In this document: positions 25,774-37,233 of the stretch, piece by piece | Layout of the letters: each line of letters starts with the position of its first letter | Numbering within the stretch: the stretch's first letter is position 1 | Origin: Melanocharis versteri | Lineage: Eukaryota; Chordata; Aves; Passeriformes; Melanocharitidae | Direction of reading: 5' to 3' | DNA length: 64,000 bases | Assembly (NCBI GenBank): GCA_013397845.1 | Contig: VZTG01005250.1 | Coordinates: forward strand, 94,995-158,994 | The notes under the pieces: model-generated | What the model was told of the DNA's origin: nothing | Seen by the model: the letters and a program-made list of their open reading frames with translations, nothing else | Databases searched by the model: none | Made by a program: the position numbers and the translations under genes

Positions 25774-25848
25774 CTAAAATTACAAGCGGAAATTCTGTGC
25801 ATATGGTTTTTTAAACCAACTGTGCAGAATTTCTGATTGTTCTTTTAT
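25774..25848. other. 75-nt imperfect hairpin, pre-miRNA-like
   Basis: Left arm 25774-25809 and right arm 25813-25848 are 36 nt each and fold on each other around a TTT loop. Counting by hand gives 27 Watson-Crick pairs, 3 G-U pairs and 6 mismatches. The best block pairs 25787-25801 with 25821-25835 without a mismatch (15 pairs including three G-U), and ggttt/aaacc closes the loop. The size and pairing density resemble a microRNA precursor, although the 3-nt terminal loop is tighter than usual. The alternative is a tiny inverted-repeat (MITE-like) remnant. I do not recognise the arm sequences as a named miRNA. The hairpin is equally good on either strand apart from the G-U pairs, which would become A-C mismatches on the minus strand, so a transcript would more likely be plus. 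Confidence 0.6.
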
Positions 25849-27054
25849 ATTATTATGCTGGTAGTAAATCTTTAAAAAGGTACCTTTTATTAATGAATGT
25901 GCTTATACTACTAGTACTGCACATGTAAAATGATGCTCTTTTCTTGGGTTTTGGCTTTTTGGTTTTGGTTGTTTTCTTCTTTCTTTAACCTTGTAAATCA
26001 TATGATCATTGCAAGATCAAAAGAGGATGAAGTTTTGTCAAAAAAAGAGGTCATTTGTATACTTCCACTGCTAAGGCTGGATATCTGGGGATATAATGGA
26101 AACAAAGTTGCAGAGGAAAGTAGGAAGACCGAGGATTGTTTAATGAAAGAAACTACACATGTATATAATCATACTTCTCAGTTAATTTACTAGGAAGGTC
26201 ATTGGGTTATTTTGATGTACAATGATATTAGCACAGAATACTGACATATTGTCACGCATCACTCAATTAAATTCTAAAAAACTGCAGAAAATCTTAATAT
26301 TGTATCATACTGAAGAAAAATATTTTGGTGCTTAGGAAAAATGTGGGTTTTTGGTAATTTTTATGGGTAAAATATTAAGCAGTATATGAAACATATTAAC
26401 AAAAATAAGTAGGGTTCCATTATATATTTAAATATATACAAGCCTATATTTTACAGAATTTAAAAATTGCATACTTATTCATTTATTCCTCATATTAATC
26501 TGGAACAAGCACAGTCAGTAGCTGAAAGAAAGCTCTCTCTGAAAGATAAGATGCTTCTTTTGCCTTGTAACCCTGACGTGTTTCCTGGAATTTCAAAGAG
26601 GGGTGCTCTCAGATGTACTTAATGAAAGCAGAAAGGATGCTTCTCTCCGGTGATGATTATGTTTCTTTGTAAGGGTGAATATCAATGAAGAAGAATCAAA
26701 AAGAAAATGTCATCAGCTAGAAATAGATTTGGAATATTTGGTCATAATGTTAAGATTGGGAAAAATAAGAAGAAAGGTTATTATCATTACTATCATTAAG
26801 TAATTAATATCATTAATTTCCTTGTCTTGCAGTGCTTAAAGGCACAGGGATAACACTAGTAGAAGCAGAAAAGATAGATGCATAAAAGAATGAAAAATTT
26901 TACACCCAGCAGTTCAAACTAAGTAGATAAACTACAATGTCCCATTGAAACACTATTTTTTAAAGGCTTTGGTAAATTTTTATGGTACACTTAAATATAT
27001 ACAATATATGAAACAGCAGATGGAGGCTCATTTTTGTGATGTAATTTAAACTGA

Positions 27055-27068
27055 AAAAAAAAAAAAAA
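27055..27068. repeat. poly(A) tract
   Basis: Fourteen A residues with no recognisable element body. Confidence 0.85.
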
Positions 27069-29166
27069 GGAAGTCTCATTCAAAACCCTGGTTTTATTCA
27101 AAAGATTTGGCAACAACAGAGTAAATATGGGTTCATTGATCCTCTCTATTTATCAAGTAGAGAGTAAAACCTCTAAAGTATGGATTAGCTATTGTTAAGT
27201 TAACATGTGTGGCAGGCAACACAGTATTGACACTACAAATGTAAGCTTGCCTATTATTTTGGCAGTAGCTCTCATTTCCTTTGTCTGAAGGCAATGTCTT
27301 CCAAATACCTGTGTTCCCTCATAAGCTGTAAACTTAAACTAATATTCTTCACTCCACCTGAGGAACCAAGAGTTCAGAGATGTTCTGAGTGATCTTCTTA
27401 CCCTTTCTCTCCCGTTTTATCAACATTTTTCCTCATAATGTTTACAAAACTCCTCATAGTTCAATTTCCAACTGCATGATATTATGACTGGTGTAATGAA
27501 GCTATTTCTAACTCTGTAGGAAGAGCTAAGATGCAATTAGGCTCCTTCTGTGCTGTTTTCCTGCATAAATCTATACATTTTCTTATAATCTGAACTTTTA
27601 GAAGGGACTTAGATGCAATGACTTAAGAAAAATAATAAGATGGAATAGGAGAATGACTTCATGGTATATATTGTACAGCATAGAATAGGTAAGTAGGCAA
27701 GAGCGAGAAAACCCTCTCAAATTTATTAAACTCAGAAAAGCATGGAAAATTCAAAAATTTCATATTTACTAAATTGTTTTGTGTTTTTTGGAAAGAATAA
27801 TCAAAGAAAAAAAGATAAGCTTGGAATGTCTTCTAAAACTTAGAGCCTTTACATTACAGCATAGTAGCAAAGCACCAATTTCAGATTAAGTTCCACTCAT
27901 CACACTACATCCTGAAGGACTAGTTGAGCTCTTTTGCTGAAAACTCCTTAAAAGTCTCTGCTTTGGTGTTCTTTGGCAGATAGGACCTTTGACAGATTTC
28001 CAAAAGTGAGCAAACTGTTAATGTTCTGATGTACTTTTGGTACCCATTAATTGCAAGCGGGACAAGTAGACTTTAGTGGCCTTTCCTACTATTACTAACG
28101 CTAAGCAGTCATTCCAATTATATCACATTCTCCATTCTTTTTTGCCAATCTTTTTTTTGCATTTTTTTCCCAACTGGCTGCAGCACTCATTCCTTCACTT
28201 CAAGAAACATGGTGTCTCAAAGTATCACTACCAGGCCTGTCCCCAGATTGTGTCTGGTCTACTGTGTGAACAACAGAAACACGGTACAGCTGACATACTG
28301 AGGGGAAGAAGAAAAGGCTTATGCAGGAGCAAGCACATATAAGACATGTGCACTGCTCATCTCTTGACACAGGCCTGTGCCAGGACCCAGGGACAAGAGC
28401 AAGGTTTTACATTCCAGGGGAAGATCCTCTCTCTGTCTCCCGGTCTGACAGAAATTGCTTTCAGGAATGTGTGATTTCACTATACATAATATTTTTTTTA
28501 AGAAATTTCCGAATGTTAATGCAAATACCCCCACAGACCTTGTAAACTGACACTTTACCATCACCAAATGGGTAAGTATTCCTCCTGGTGCCTACCTATA
28601 GTGTCTATCTGTCTACTTTCCTCTGTGCCATTGTTTCTCTCCTGGACTGGAAACTGAATCTCAGTGTAATCCTATTAAAGCCTTTTCTGTGTTACATCTG
28701 GTATTTTGTTGCCACTTACCAAGAATATTACATTCCTTTCTTATTCCTTCCCTTTGATTGTTTCACCATAGCCCTCTCCTTGCTTGGACTGCTCTTTTTG
28801 CTTTGAAGACTACTCATGAGAAAAGCATTAAGGACAGGTACAAATGTTGTATTACACAAATGCCCAAACAAACTCTGTGTGAGTTCCAAAAGCCATATAG
28901 AGTGGCATTAAATCTAAGGCAATCTTGCTGAAAGGCAAGGTATGTTAGCATGAGTGTCTTATCACATTCAAAAACTGGATGTTTTGTGTCCCATCATTTT
29001 CAATGTGAGCAGAAAGAGTTCAAATAGCCTGCAGTATATTGAACTGATATATTGTTACTGTACCCCCTTGAAAGATGTAGTCATTTTTGATAACATTACA
29101 TTTATCAACGCTTCTATTCTCAATCTGCACTGGCAGTTTTTCTCGATTTTTTAATTTTTTTTTTTT

Positions 29167-29221
29167 NNNNNNNNNNNNNNNNNNNNNNNNNNNNNNNNNN
29201 NNNNNNNNNNNNNNNNNNNNN
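29167..29221. other. Assembly gap (55 N)
   Basis: Fifty-five undetermined bases directly follow a T-run (about 29155-29166). The gap probably reflects failure to read through or assemble a long homopolymer, so the true missing length may differ from 55. Confidence 0.99.
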
Positions 29222-30439
29222 CCTAATCAAATGCCTCTAGCAACTTTTGTTCTGAGATAGTTGCTATTCTCACTATGCCATACTGTCTGTCTGCATACAG
29301 TATTTCACAGTCTTAGTTTTTTGTGGTTTTTTACACACAATGTTGGTCTGATGATATCCTGAATGCCCCTTAAAGGTTTTGTCACGGGTTGAAGCAGCAG
29401 CTAGAATGTGCTGAACAACTTCAAGGGTGTCTGGCATTTTAGCCTTTATTGGACAGCTGAGTATAAATGTTATAATCCAAAAACACAGCTGCAAACTGAA
29501 ACGAAAGACAATCAGGCTTTAAACTCTTTATACCAAGGCTGGATCTGAAAGATCTTTCCCACATTTATTTGATGTGTGTAGATTGATTTGTGTCTCAATC
29601 CACTGGTGCAGGGACCCTATATCTACTGGGTTATTTCTCCACGAAAACAACCTAGCTTTAAGAGAAAACTTTTAGTGGCCAGAGAACATAAGATAGTCCT
29701 CTCCATCTCACATACAGCTATGCAGATGCAGTCTCCTATAGATATGCACTCTGATTAATTCAAGAGATGAGTTGTGGGAAACATTTAACTAAACTAACAG
29801 CTGCCTGTCTTATTTGGAAATTGCTAGAAAACTAATTTTGTAAATGGAGGTTTGGCAGAACAATTGTCTTCTCTTGTAGTCTTACAAGACAATTTACCTT
29901 GATCTCTGTTCCAAATCCCATTCAAAGCAAGGTCAGCTTTAAAGTTGAGCAACTATTTAACAGCCACTTAGAAACTTCCCAGTGAGAAAATGAGACATCC
30001 CCTAATGTATGCTCTTATGAAGTATTTCTATTTATTGAATCAATATCATAGGTTATTTTTTTATAAGGTCACAAATTGATGCTATACAAAGAGCTAAACC
30101 TCATAAGACTGTAGCTTATTCTTACTTTAGAGACCAAACAAAAGAATCATCAGCTATGCTGGGTTAACAGCATCTTTAGGACAATCCATAATATTTTTAA
30201 AGATTTTTTTCTATAAGCACTATTGAACTTTCCTACACATCATCCACTACACAAGAAGAAACCCAGACTGCGAGATACAAGTGTCTATGCTTCTTGTCTT
30301 CATCCATTTGCTTGCTAGTATACCTTTCTATTGATATGATGCTCACAGAACAGAAAAAGCACTTAAGGAGAAATTGACTTCTAGCATTTCTTTATGCTGA
30401 TCACAACTGACTTCAGAGAGGATTCAGGTAGAGCATCAA

Positions 30440-30690
30440 GGTGTTAGCTTCAGGTCAGTTGTTTCAGCCCCTGTTCGTTTTGGGTCCAGGTCATGGACAG
30501 CTCCAGTTTGTGGATGGCTCCAGCTCATTTCAGCTTCAGTTCAATTTTACTTCCAGCTCATTCACAGTTCCCGTATTTCTGCCCTGATTTGTTTCAGGTC
30601 CAGCTTATAGATGATTCCAGTAATTATGCCTCAGTTTGTCCACAGGTCCTCTTCAGTTCCGGTTCATTTCAGCACCCATTTCATTTAATT
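30440..30690. repeat. Decayed minisatellite, about 17-bp unit
   Basis: Consecutive units of 16-17 bp ending in tccag or a close variant can be read off at 30473-30489, 30490-30506, 30507-30523, 30524-30539, 30540-30556 and 30557-30573. Examples are gtcatggacagctccag, tttgtggatggctccag and ctcattcacagttcccg. Looser copies with 'ttcaggtccag', 'gatgattccag' and 'cttcagttcc' extend the array on both sides, to roughly 30440 and 30690. The array abuts a CR1 insertion that begins about 30725. A 70-codon frame through it (30493-30705) is a by-product of a stop-poor unit. Confidence 0.7.
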
Positions 30691-30724
30691 TCTTTGTTCA
30701 AATAACAGTGGATTTTAAATCACT

Positions 30725-31564
30725 GGCCCCTGCCACGGGAACCAGGTCCAGCCTGCTGGGCTGGCTGTCATGGCAGGATGCGTCAGTGAGAGGAGAGCAG
30801 TGGATGCTGTCTACCTTGACTTCAGCAAGGCTTTTGACACTGCCTCCCATAACATCCTCATTGGTAGGCCAGGAAAAGTGCGTTAGATGAACAGTGAGGT
30901 GGATCATGAATTAATGGAATGCAGAGCTCAGAGGGTCATGATCAGCAGAGTAGAATCCAGTTGGAAGTTCTTGTGGCCAGGAGAAAAAATGATATCCTGA
31001 GGACTATTGGGAAGAGCATGACCAGTAGGTCAGGGGAGGTGATCCTGCCCCTCTCAGCACTAGTGAAGCCACATCTGGAGTGCTGTGTCCAGTTCTGGGA
31101 TCCTTAATATTAGAAAGACAAGAGCTACTGGAGAGGGTCCAGTGAAGGGCCACAAAGATGATGAGGGATCTGAAACATTTCTCTGATGAGGAGAGACTGA
31201 GGGAGCTGGGCCTGTTTAGTCTGGAGAAGAGAATACTTGGAGCATATAAATACCTCAAAGGCAGGTGCCAAGAGAATGGTGCCAGATCCTTTTCAGTGGT
31301 GCCCAGTGACAAGAGAAGTAATGACCATAAATTAAAACACAAGTTTCACCTCAACATGAGGAAGAACTTCTTTACTTTGAGGGTGGCAGAGCACTGGAAC
31401 AGGCTACCCACGGACATCGTGGAGTCTTCCTCTCTACAGACATGCAAAACCAACCTGAACACATTCTGTTGTAAACTGCCCTAGGTGACTTTGCTTCAGC
31501 TGGGGAATTGGATTAGATGATCTCCAGAGGTCCCTTCCAACCCTAATGATTCTGTGATTCTGTT
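30725..31564 (+). mobile_element. CR1 LINE, 5'-truncated and internally deleted
   Basis: Near 30803-30850 the conceptual translation reads VDAVYLDFSKAFDTASHNIL, which is the conserved reverse transcriptase block of CR1 ORF2. Homology continues to about 30965 ('cagagctcagagggtcatgatcag'). It then jumps to a downstream CR1 segment starting 'cttgtggccaggag' at about 30974, so several hundred bases of consensus are missing, including the region of the catalytic YADD-type motif. From there the element is continuous through the ORF2 C terminus (31158-31484) and the 3' UTR. It ends in 'ggtcccttccaaccc' plus the typical 'attctgtgattctgt' terminus at about 31563. The element is therefore dead. The deletion may have happened after insertion or in the source copy. 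Consensus comparison is from memory. Confidence 0.95.
31158..31484 (+). pseudogene. CR1 ORF2 C-terminal remnant
   Basis: This open frame of 108 codons from an internal ATG belongs to the C-terminal part of the CR1 ORF2 polyprotein (endonuclease plus reverse transcriptase). Family-typical features are the segments RLRELGLFSLEKR near residues 13-25, YKYLKGRCQENGAR near 30-43, and MRKNFFTLRVAEHWNRLP near 67-84. It terminates naturally at 31484, before the 3' UTR. The catalytic reverse transcriptase core is absent because of the internal deletion upstream, so this is a non-functional remnant. The frame has nonetheless stayed open, suggesting a moderately young copy. Confidence 0.85.
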
Positions 31565-32882
31565 TACTGATGATGTGCATGTCAATTCCCTGCTCATATG
31601 TATTCATTGCAATTCTGCATGGAAAAAGGAAGTAGGAACAAAAAATAATGAAATATTTATGAACATTTCTTCGGGGAAAGTCTGCATTGGCTACGTGTCT
31701 TCAGCATGAAAGGTGGATGTGGATTATTTGTTAGATATATAAAAAAGGCAACATCATAGAGAAGATCAGTAAAGAATACTTTATAAGCACATAAAAAAAG
31801 AAAATCTGCAAAGTTTGTTTCCACACTAAGCAGCTTAGTCTAAATTGATTTGAAAAAATACTAAACACATACATGGAGAAGAGACCAAGCAGTGACTTTT
31901 GCAAATAAAACTCTAGATGAAATTCAAAGCTCTAGGAGACCCCAAACTAGAAGTCAGGAAGATAAAGCAGTAGAAGGCTCTTTCCTTAACTAACTGTAGT
32001 TGATCACTCTCACGGGCATAAAATCAGGTAAGATGCAACTTTTAGTCTGATCATTCAGACTTTTCATCCATCACATACTGTCTATTAAGGTGAGACCAAA
32101 TAACTTGTCTTACACAATACATACTCAGAAAGCAGAAAGTTAAAAAACCTGGGAAAACATACTTGCTTTCTTCTTTTATATTTTAGCATTTTCATTCTGT
32201 ATTTACAGTGTCACTGACAGAAAAGATTGCAGTTAAACAAGCAGAGAAGTCATTTTGGATACAGCTAACGAACTATTTCCACTAATCAGAAATTTTTGAT
32301 AAAATAATCCCAAGTTTTATGTTGGAAAGAAACTGGAGGATTTTAGTATTTCGTAAGAGTACACTCTGTTAGTTGAGTGACTGTGTAGCACAGAGTAATA
32401 TTTACTCAACTGTTTGCAATTATTAGTTGAAACAAAATAATAAGATCTTGTTGAATTTGGCTTTCTAAGCCCTCTTGAGAAAATACAGATTAGAACAGAC
32501 ATAATATATAAAAAATGAAATAATGCTTAAGCTTTATGTCAGACATTTTTGGGAAATTAATTGCAACCTTCATAATATTTTATAAGCAAATGAGATTAAA
32601 ATAAATTCTAGCATTCTAAAAAATTCTGCATTAGTATTTGTAGTAATAATAATGCTTCCAATTAGAAGAATAAGTCTGATACACTTAGCCCACTTTATTA
32701 GGGCCTCATGTGGAAGGAGAAATAAAAATTGTAGGAAAATCCGCCCAATTGTTGTTTCTCCTCTCATTCATTTTTCCTGTGCAACCTTCTTCCCACATAA
32801 AAAATCCACACCCTCCATCTTAAAGAAGTGGTAATTTACTGATTTTCCTCATGAGTGTGGTTAATCCGTTTCAGGATACATT

Positions 32883-32997
32883 TATATTCCTGGACTTAAC
32901 CGCCTTTGTTATGAGGCAAAAGTAGTTAAGGGACATGGAGATATAGTGACTGCATTTTAAATTTAAGTGAGCTATATATTCCTGCTCTTAACTACTT
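32883..32997. repeat. Compact cluster of direct and inverted repeats
   Basis: tatattcctggacttaac at 32883-32900 recurs as tatattcctgctcttaac at 32975-32992 (16 of 18 identical, 92 bp apart). A perfect 11-bp inverted repeat pairs 32920-32930 (aagtagttaag) with 32987-32997. A separate hairpin pairs 32895-32910 with 32915-32930 around a 4-nt loop (11 Watson-Crick pairs, 3 G-U, 2 mismatches). The two folds share 32920-32930 and are mutually exclusive. Confidence 0.65.
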
Positions 32998-33617
32998 AAT
33001 GGATAGAATGGGAAGCAGAGCTTTTATGCACATGCAAAAGACTATTGCCAAAAATATTAGTTGGCCAAATAGCTTAGCATTTCAAAATCGGTTTTCTTAT
33101 ACTGCCTCTATAGAAAGGATATGGTGGTGTGAACCTCTTATTCCCCTGTCTAATGTTTTTATTATGATTTGTCACAATAAAACTTAAGATTGTGTTTTGC
33201 AATATTTCTTTTGGGATGTAGTACTTTTTATGAAATGTTAAGTTCAATTGCTTCAGAAAATCTCTCTGCACAGTCTCCTCTAATGAAAGCCTGAGAAGCT
33301 TCTGAAAAAAAAGTAAGCTGAGGATGTGAAATTGTGTATACTGTTGTAAAAGGTATTATTTAAAGAAATAAGGATAATTGCTGACATTCATGCAAACAAC
33401 TGCTTATACGGAAAGAAAAATGCAGAACCCAAGAACAGAATATAAAGCAAAAAAACCAAAAGAAATAAAGATTTAAATGGATTGCTTCTTCTGCAGAGAA
33501 CTCTTGAATAATAAAAATACTCAATGCAAGTTAGTCAAAGGAATGTTGGAAATACTCCTGCATTGGAATTTCCAGTTCTAAGTTCATATATTTTGTTTCA
33601 AAATCAATTGGGGCTGG

Positions 33618-33709
33618 TGGTTTTTTTTTTGGTTGGTTGTTTTTTTTGGTTTTTTTGTTTTGGTTTTTTGTGGGTTTTTTTTGTGTTTGGTTTAGTTTGG
33701 TTTGTTTGT
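33618..33709. repeat. G/T-rich low-complexity tract
   Basis: About 90 bp consists almost only of T and G (tttttttttggttggttg and similar). It is the strand complement in character of the A/C-rich tracts at 16691 and 44317. The 75-codon open frame across it (33524-33751) is compositional. Confidence 0.9.
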
Positions 33710-36700
33710 AATTTAGGGACAGAAGCTGTCAGAGCAATTCATACTGTCTAGTCAGATACATGTTTCTTAAAATGGCTGACGCAACATTTTTTTTTAATTG
33801 CGGCTTTTATTTCTTAGAGAAGATGAGAAGCTGGGGATAAAGGACTGAAGTCGACTCATTTATATCAAATAGTAGCTGGATTATAAACTCTTATGGTGAA
33901 ATGAATGGGAATTATATTGTAAAACAGTATTTTCCATAAGGGTACCAGATTCTGTGTTTTGCATAGTAAGATATCTGGATGGCTTGGACAAAAAAGTGAT
34001 AGCTGAGATCTGGCACCCTGAAGAACAGCCTGAACAGCTAACAACAGCTAGCTCTGAACATTTAGTTGAAAAATTGGCATTTCCCTAATTTTTCTGACTC
34101 TGAGGGTGTCTTGCAGATGAAATCTTAAGGATGTATAAACTGAAAAATTTCTAGTTAAATTAGTAATTAAGTTAGAGACACCTGACAACAGTGTCTATGT
34201 GTTCGATATTTTTATTGAATTGAAAAACAGTATTTTGCAACATAATAGAAATGAGGTATAGGAGACTCAATACATTTGCTTTTTCCTCTGAATGCCACAA
34301 TAAGGAAATTAGATCTTAGGTTGTCAGATTTGTGGTTTAGTATTAATGTTAGCTTAATGAGTTACTTGCTTGATCCATTTAACAGTGCAAAAAGTTTGAC
34401 TCAGGGATTTGGAAGATTTTTTTATTCCTTTGTTCAGCTCCAGGAAAGCTTTGAATAAGATCTGAAAAGAAAATTTTAAAAAGAAGCATTATATATTTTT
34501 AAAAAATCTATTTACTGGTAGGTAAATATTTGAAGATTATTCTAGAAAGTTAATTTTTCTGCATCCCATTAGGTGCTTTGTCACTGTTAGGTAGTGAAAG
34601 CTGGAGTCTCTAAGAAAGCACTTCTAGCGAGACTGTACCCCTTACCTGAGATATGTGTTTATGCACATTTCCCAGCCTCACAACAACTTTCATGCCAGGT
34701 ATAAGAGATCTGAGATGATGATTTTTACCCAAATTTGACAAGTGAACAAGTAGAGTTAGAAATTCCTTTATCAAAATAAATGCCTCAATACAAGAGGGTA
34801 CCCTAATAGATCTAAGCTCTCCCTATTCTGGAAATAATCCATCCCAACTCACGAAAGAGTATCACTGCTGCATGAGGCCATTTTGTGACACACAGTAGAG
34901 ACTCTATAGAAGAGAGCTGTTGTAAGTGTAAGAAAATCCTTTGAACCATAAATTTAAATCAACTCAGGCTTCATTAGTCCTGCTATTCATAGAAATGCTT
35001 GTTTCTATAACCACTGGCAAACGTGCCAGCAAAAACATCCCAGCACACTGACCAAGGGATTCTTATCGATCAAGCCTGATAAGAGTCCGGCACATACCAT
35101 TTCTTCCCTGGAGAAAAATTAAAAAGTCAGGAAGTTGAACTTTGACATGACACTTTCTTCAAATTTTGCAACTCTGTCTGAAGCAAATGAATTAATGATG
35201 AGGAGACAGTTAATAGAGTCCATCTCATTAATGGACATCAGGCACTGAACTCTGAATGAATTTCTAAGCCTAATTAAAAAATTAAAAGGACAGAGGTACT
35301 ATGGGGTTATTTCTTTGTCCACCAGTTCGTGGTTTACAAGGTTCCTTAACACTTTCGCTTCCAGTAACTGAGCATCAACATCAGGCCAGATCCTGTTTAA
35401 GAGCAATTTGGCCAAATGTTGTCATTACCAAACCATTCATTATATATGCTTGCGGAACAGAATCCAAGGCCCAATAAAGATGCAACCCTTTCCACTAAAA
35501 CATCACATCTGCATTTCTTGCACCCATTTTATGGTAATAAAAGCAAATTTACTGATTTACATTGAGGAAATACACGGTGAAAGAAAAGGCAATAGTGCCT
35601 AGTCAGGCTTCCACATTATGATGTGTGATGTCTTTTGCAGCATATATTATTAGCATTGATTATATCTTGTACTGTTTAAACAACTCTGTCGCTCTTGGAC
35701 TTTGTTTTATGCTAGTTGTCCATAGTACTACTGGAATTTTTGAAGAGATTTGAATGCAGACCTGTAGAATGGAAGATTTTCTTACAGTTGATCTTGCGAA
35801 CGTAGAAAAGAGGGGTCTTGCTTTTACACTCCTATCTTTTTGCTTTCATTTTTTCACCAGTTTTGGAAATCAGGACCTCCCAGTGTTACAGGTCTGGCTT
35901 CAAACGTGTATCTAGAAAGAATGTAAATTAAGTAAAACTAGATCTGATGTGAAACAACCAGTATCAGGGTGAATTTAGATTCAATAGTTTCAAGACTGAA
36001 AAACCTGTGATTCCTGTTAAGACCTCCAAATATAACTCAAAACACCAAGAATTGCTTTCAATTTCCAATATTGTAGGGGTGGAAACATAAGTCTAAACAT
36101 GTACCAACTCTTCAAGGAAAGGAAAGTGTCAGAAACATCACCAATGTTTTAATTGAAACTTAACTTGATACACTTTAGGGAAATTAGTATTTTTTAAATT
36201 TTGGTTTCTTTTGTAACCCAAAATAATAAACCACTAAGAGCTCTTCTAATTGTGAATCTGATGATAAAAATAAAAATTATATCAGCTTGGGTCCCAGAAA
36301 GATTAACAGGCTGACCTTTCTGTCAATGCCATTCTAAGAGCTTTGTTTAAGCTCTGGGAGTCTGCAGTGATTGAATTGTTCTGATTATTCTAAGATTTTG
36401 AAGTTTACTCATTACTTCAATGAAGAGGGTGAAGTAAAAGCATCGTGCAGAGGAGCAGTGAGATATGGGGTTTATATTTCTGATTTTAGATATTTAACTT
36501 GTATATCTAAATTTAAACTCTTTTTGCTGTGAACTCTTAACATAAGTAATGAAGTAAAACAAAAATGTATTCCTGTCTCTTTTCTGAGGAAGCCTACAGT
36601 GTTTAAAAACCTATTTTAAGTATCTTATTTACATAAAATTAAACAGTTAAATCTGGGCTTTGGTACTGTTCTCTTCCAGCTCTTACTGTCACCTCCTATC

Positions 36701-36960
36701 GCCAGGCATAATGAAAATTCACCCTGTTGCTGGTGGCCGACCTTCTGAGTTACCTGCACTGAAGCACATAGTAGGGTTTTGAACGTGAGGTGAAGTGCAT
36801 CTTACTGTGAAAAGCTGTCAAAGACCTCTGCAGCACAGGAATCCAGACAGATCTGATCTGAGGCTCCCAGCAGTAACTGTCTGTATGCTTGATGATGAAA
36901 AGGCTCCTGGCTTGTATCCCTCTGGAAAAGACTTGGATGGAAGTAGTCAAGAATTCTGTT

Positions 36961-36976
36961 AAAAAAAAAAAAAAAA
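36961..36976. repeat. poly(A) tract
   Basis: Sixteen A residues. No retrocopy body is recognised to its left. Confidence 0.9.
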
Positions 36977-37221
36977 GTAGAAAAAACCACCACAAAATGT
37001 ACAACCAAAACCAAATAAATATATTTTAAAAATCCAAACTATATAAGAATACATTTACTCAAATGCACCAAATGAATTTATGAGATGAGAGAGAGACACA
37101 AACTATCTTTAAGGCATATAGATTTGTTAGTCAATGTGGTTATTGAAGACCTAAGTTCTGCCTCAGATCTTCTCAGATCACAGAGGTTATTTTCATTATT
37201 TTGGTGGTTTTGTTTTTTGCC

Positions 37222-37233
37222 TTTTTTTTTTTT
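37222..37233. repeat. poly(T) tract
   Basis: Twelve T residues preceded by a T/G-rich lead-in (tggttttgtttttt). Confidence 0.8.

Larger units (their letters stand above)
25849..30439. other. AT-rich unique DNA, no gene seen
   Basis: No gene is supported. It holds an A-run (27055-27068), a perfect 7-bp hairpin with 9-nt loop (27142-27164), a 12-bp palindrome cacaggcctgtg (28368-28379) in a slightly GC-richer patch, and the assembly gap at 29167-29221. Confidence 0.5.

Noticed and set aside
27142..27164. Perfect 7-bp hairpin ctctcta/tagagag
   Set aside because: It is too short to be significant and does not extend beyond the 7 pairs.
28368..28379. 12-bp palindrome cacaggcctgtg as a possible operator or transposon end
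   Set aside because: It is isolated, with no flanking duplication or partner copy, and one such palindrome is expected by chance in a window this size.
31004..31342. 112-codon minus-strand frame
   Set aside because: It is antisense to the CR1 ORF2 remnant.
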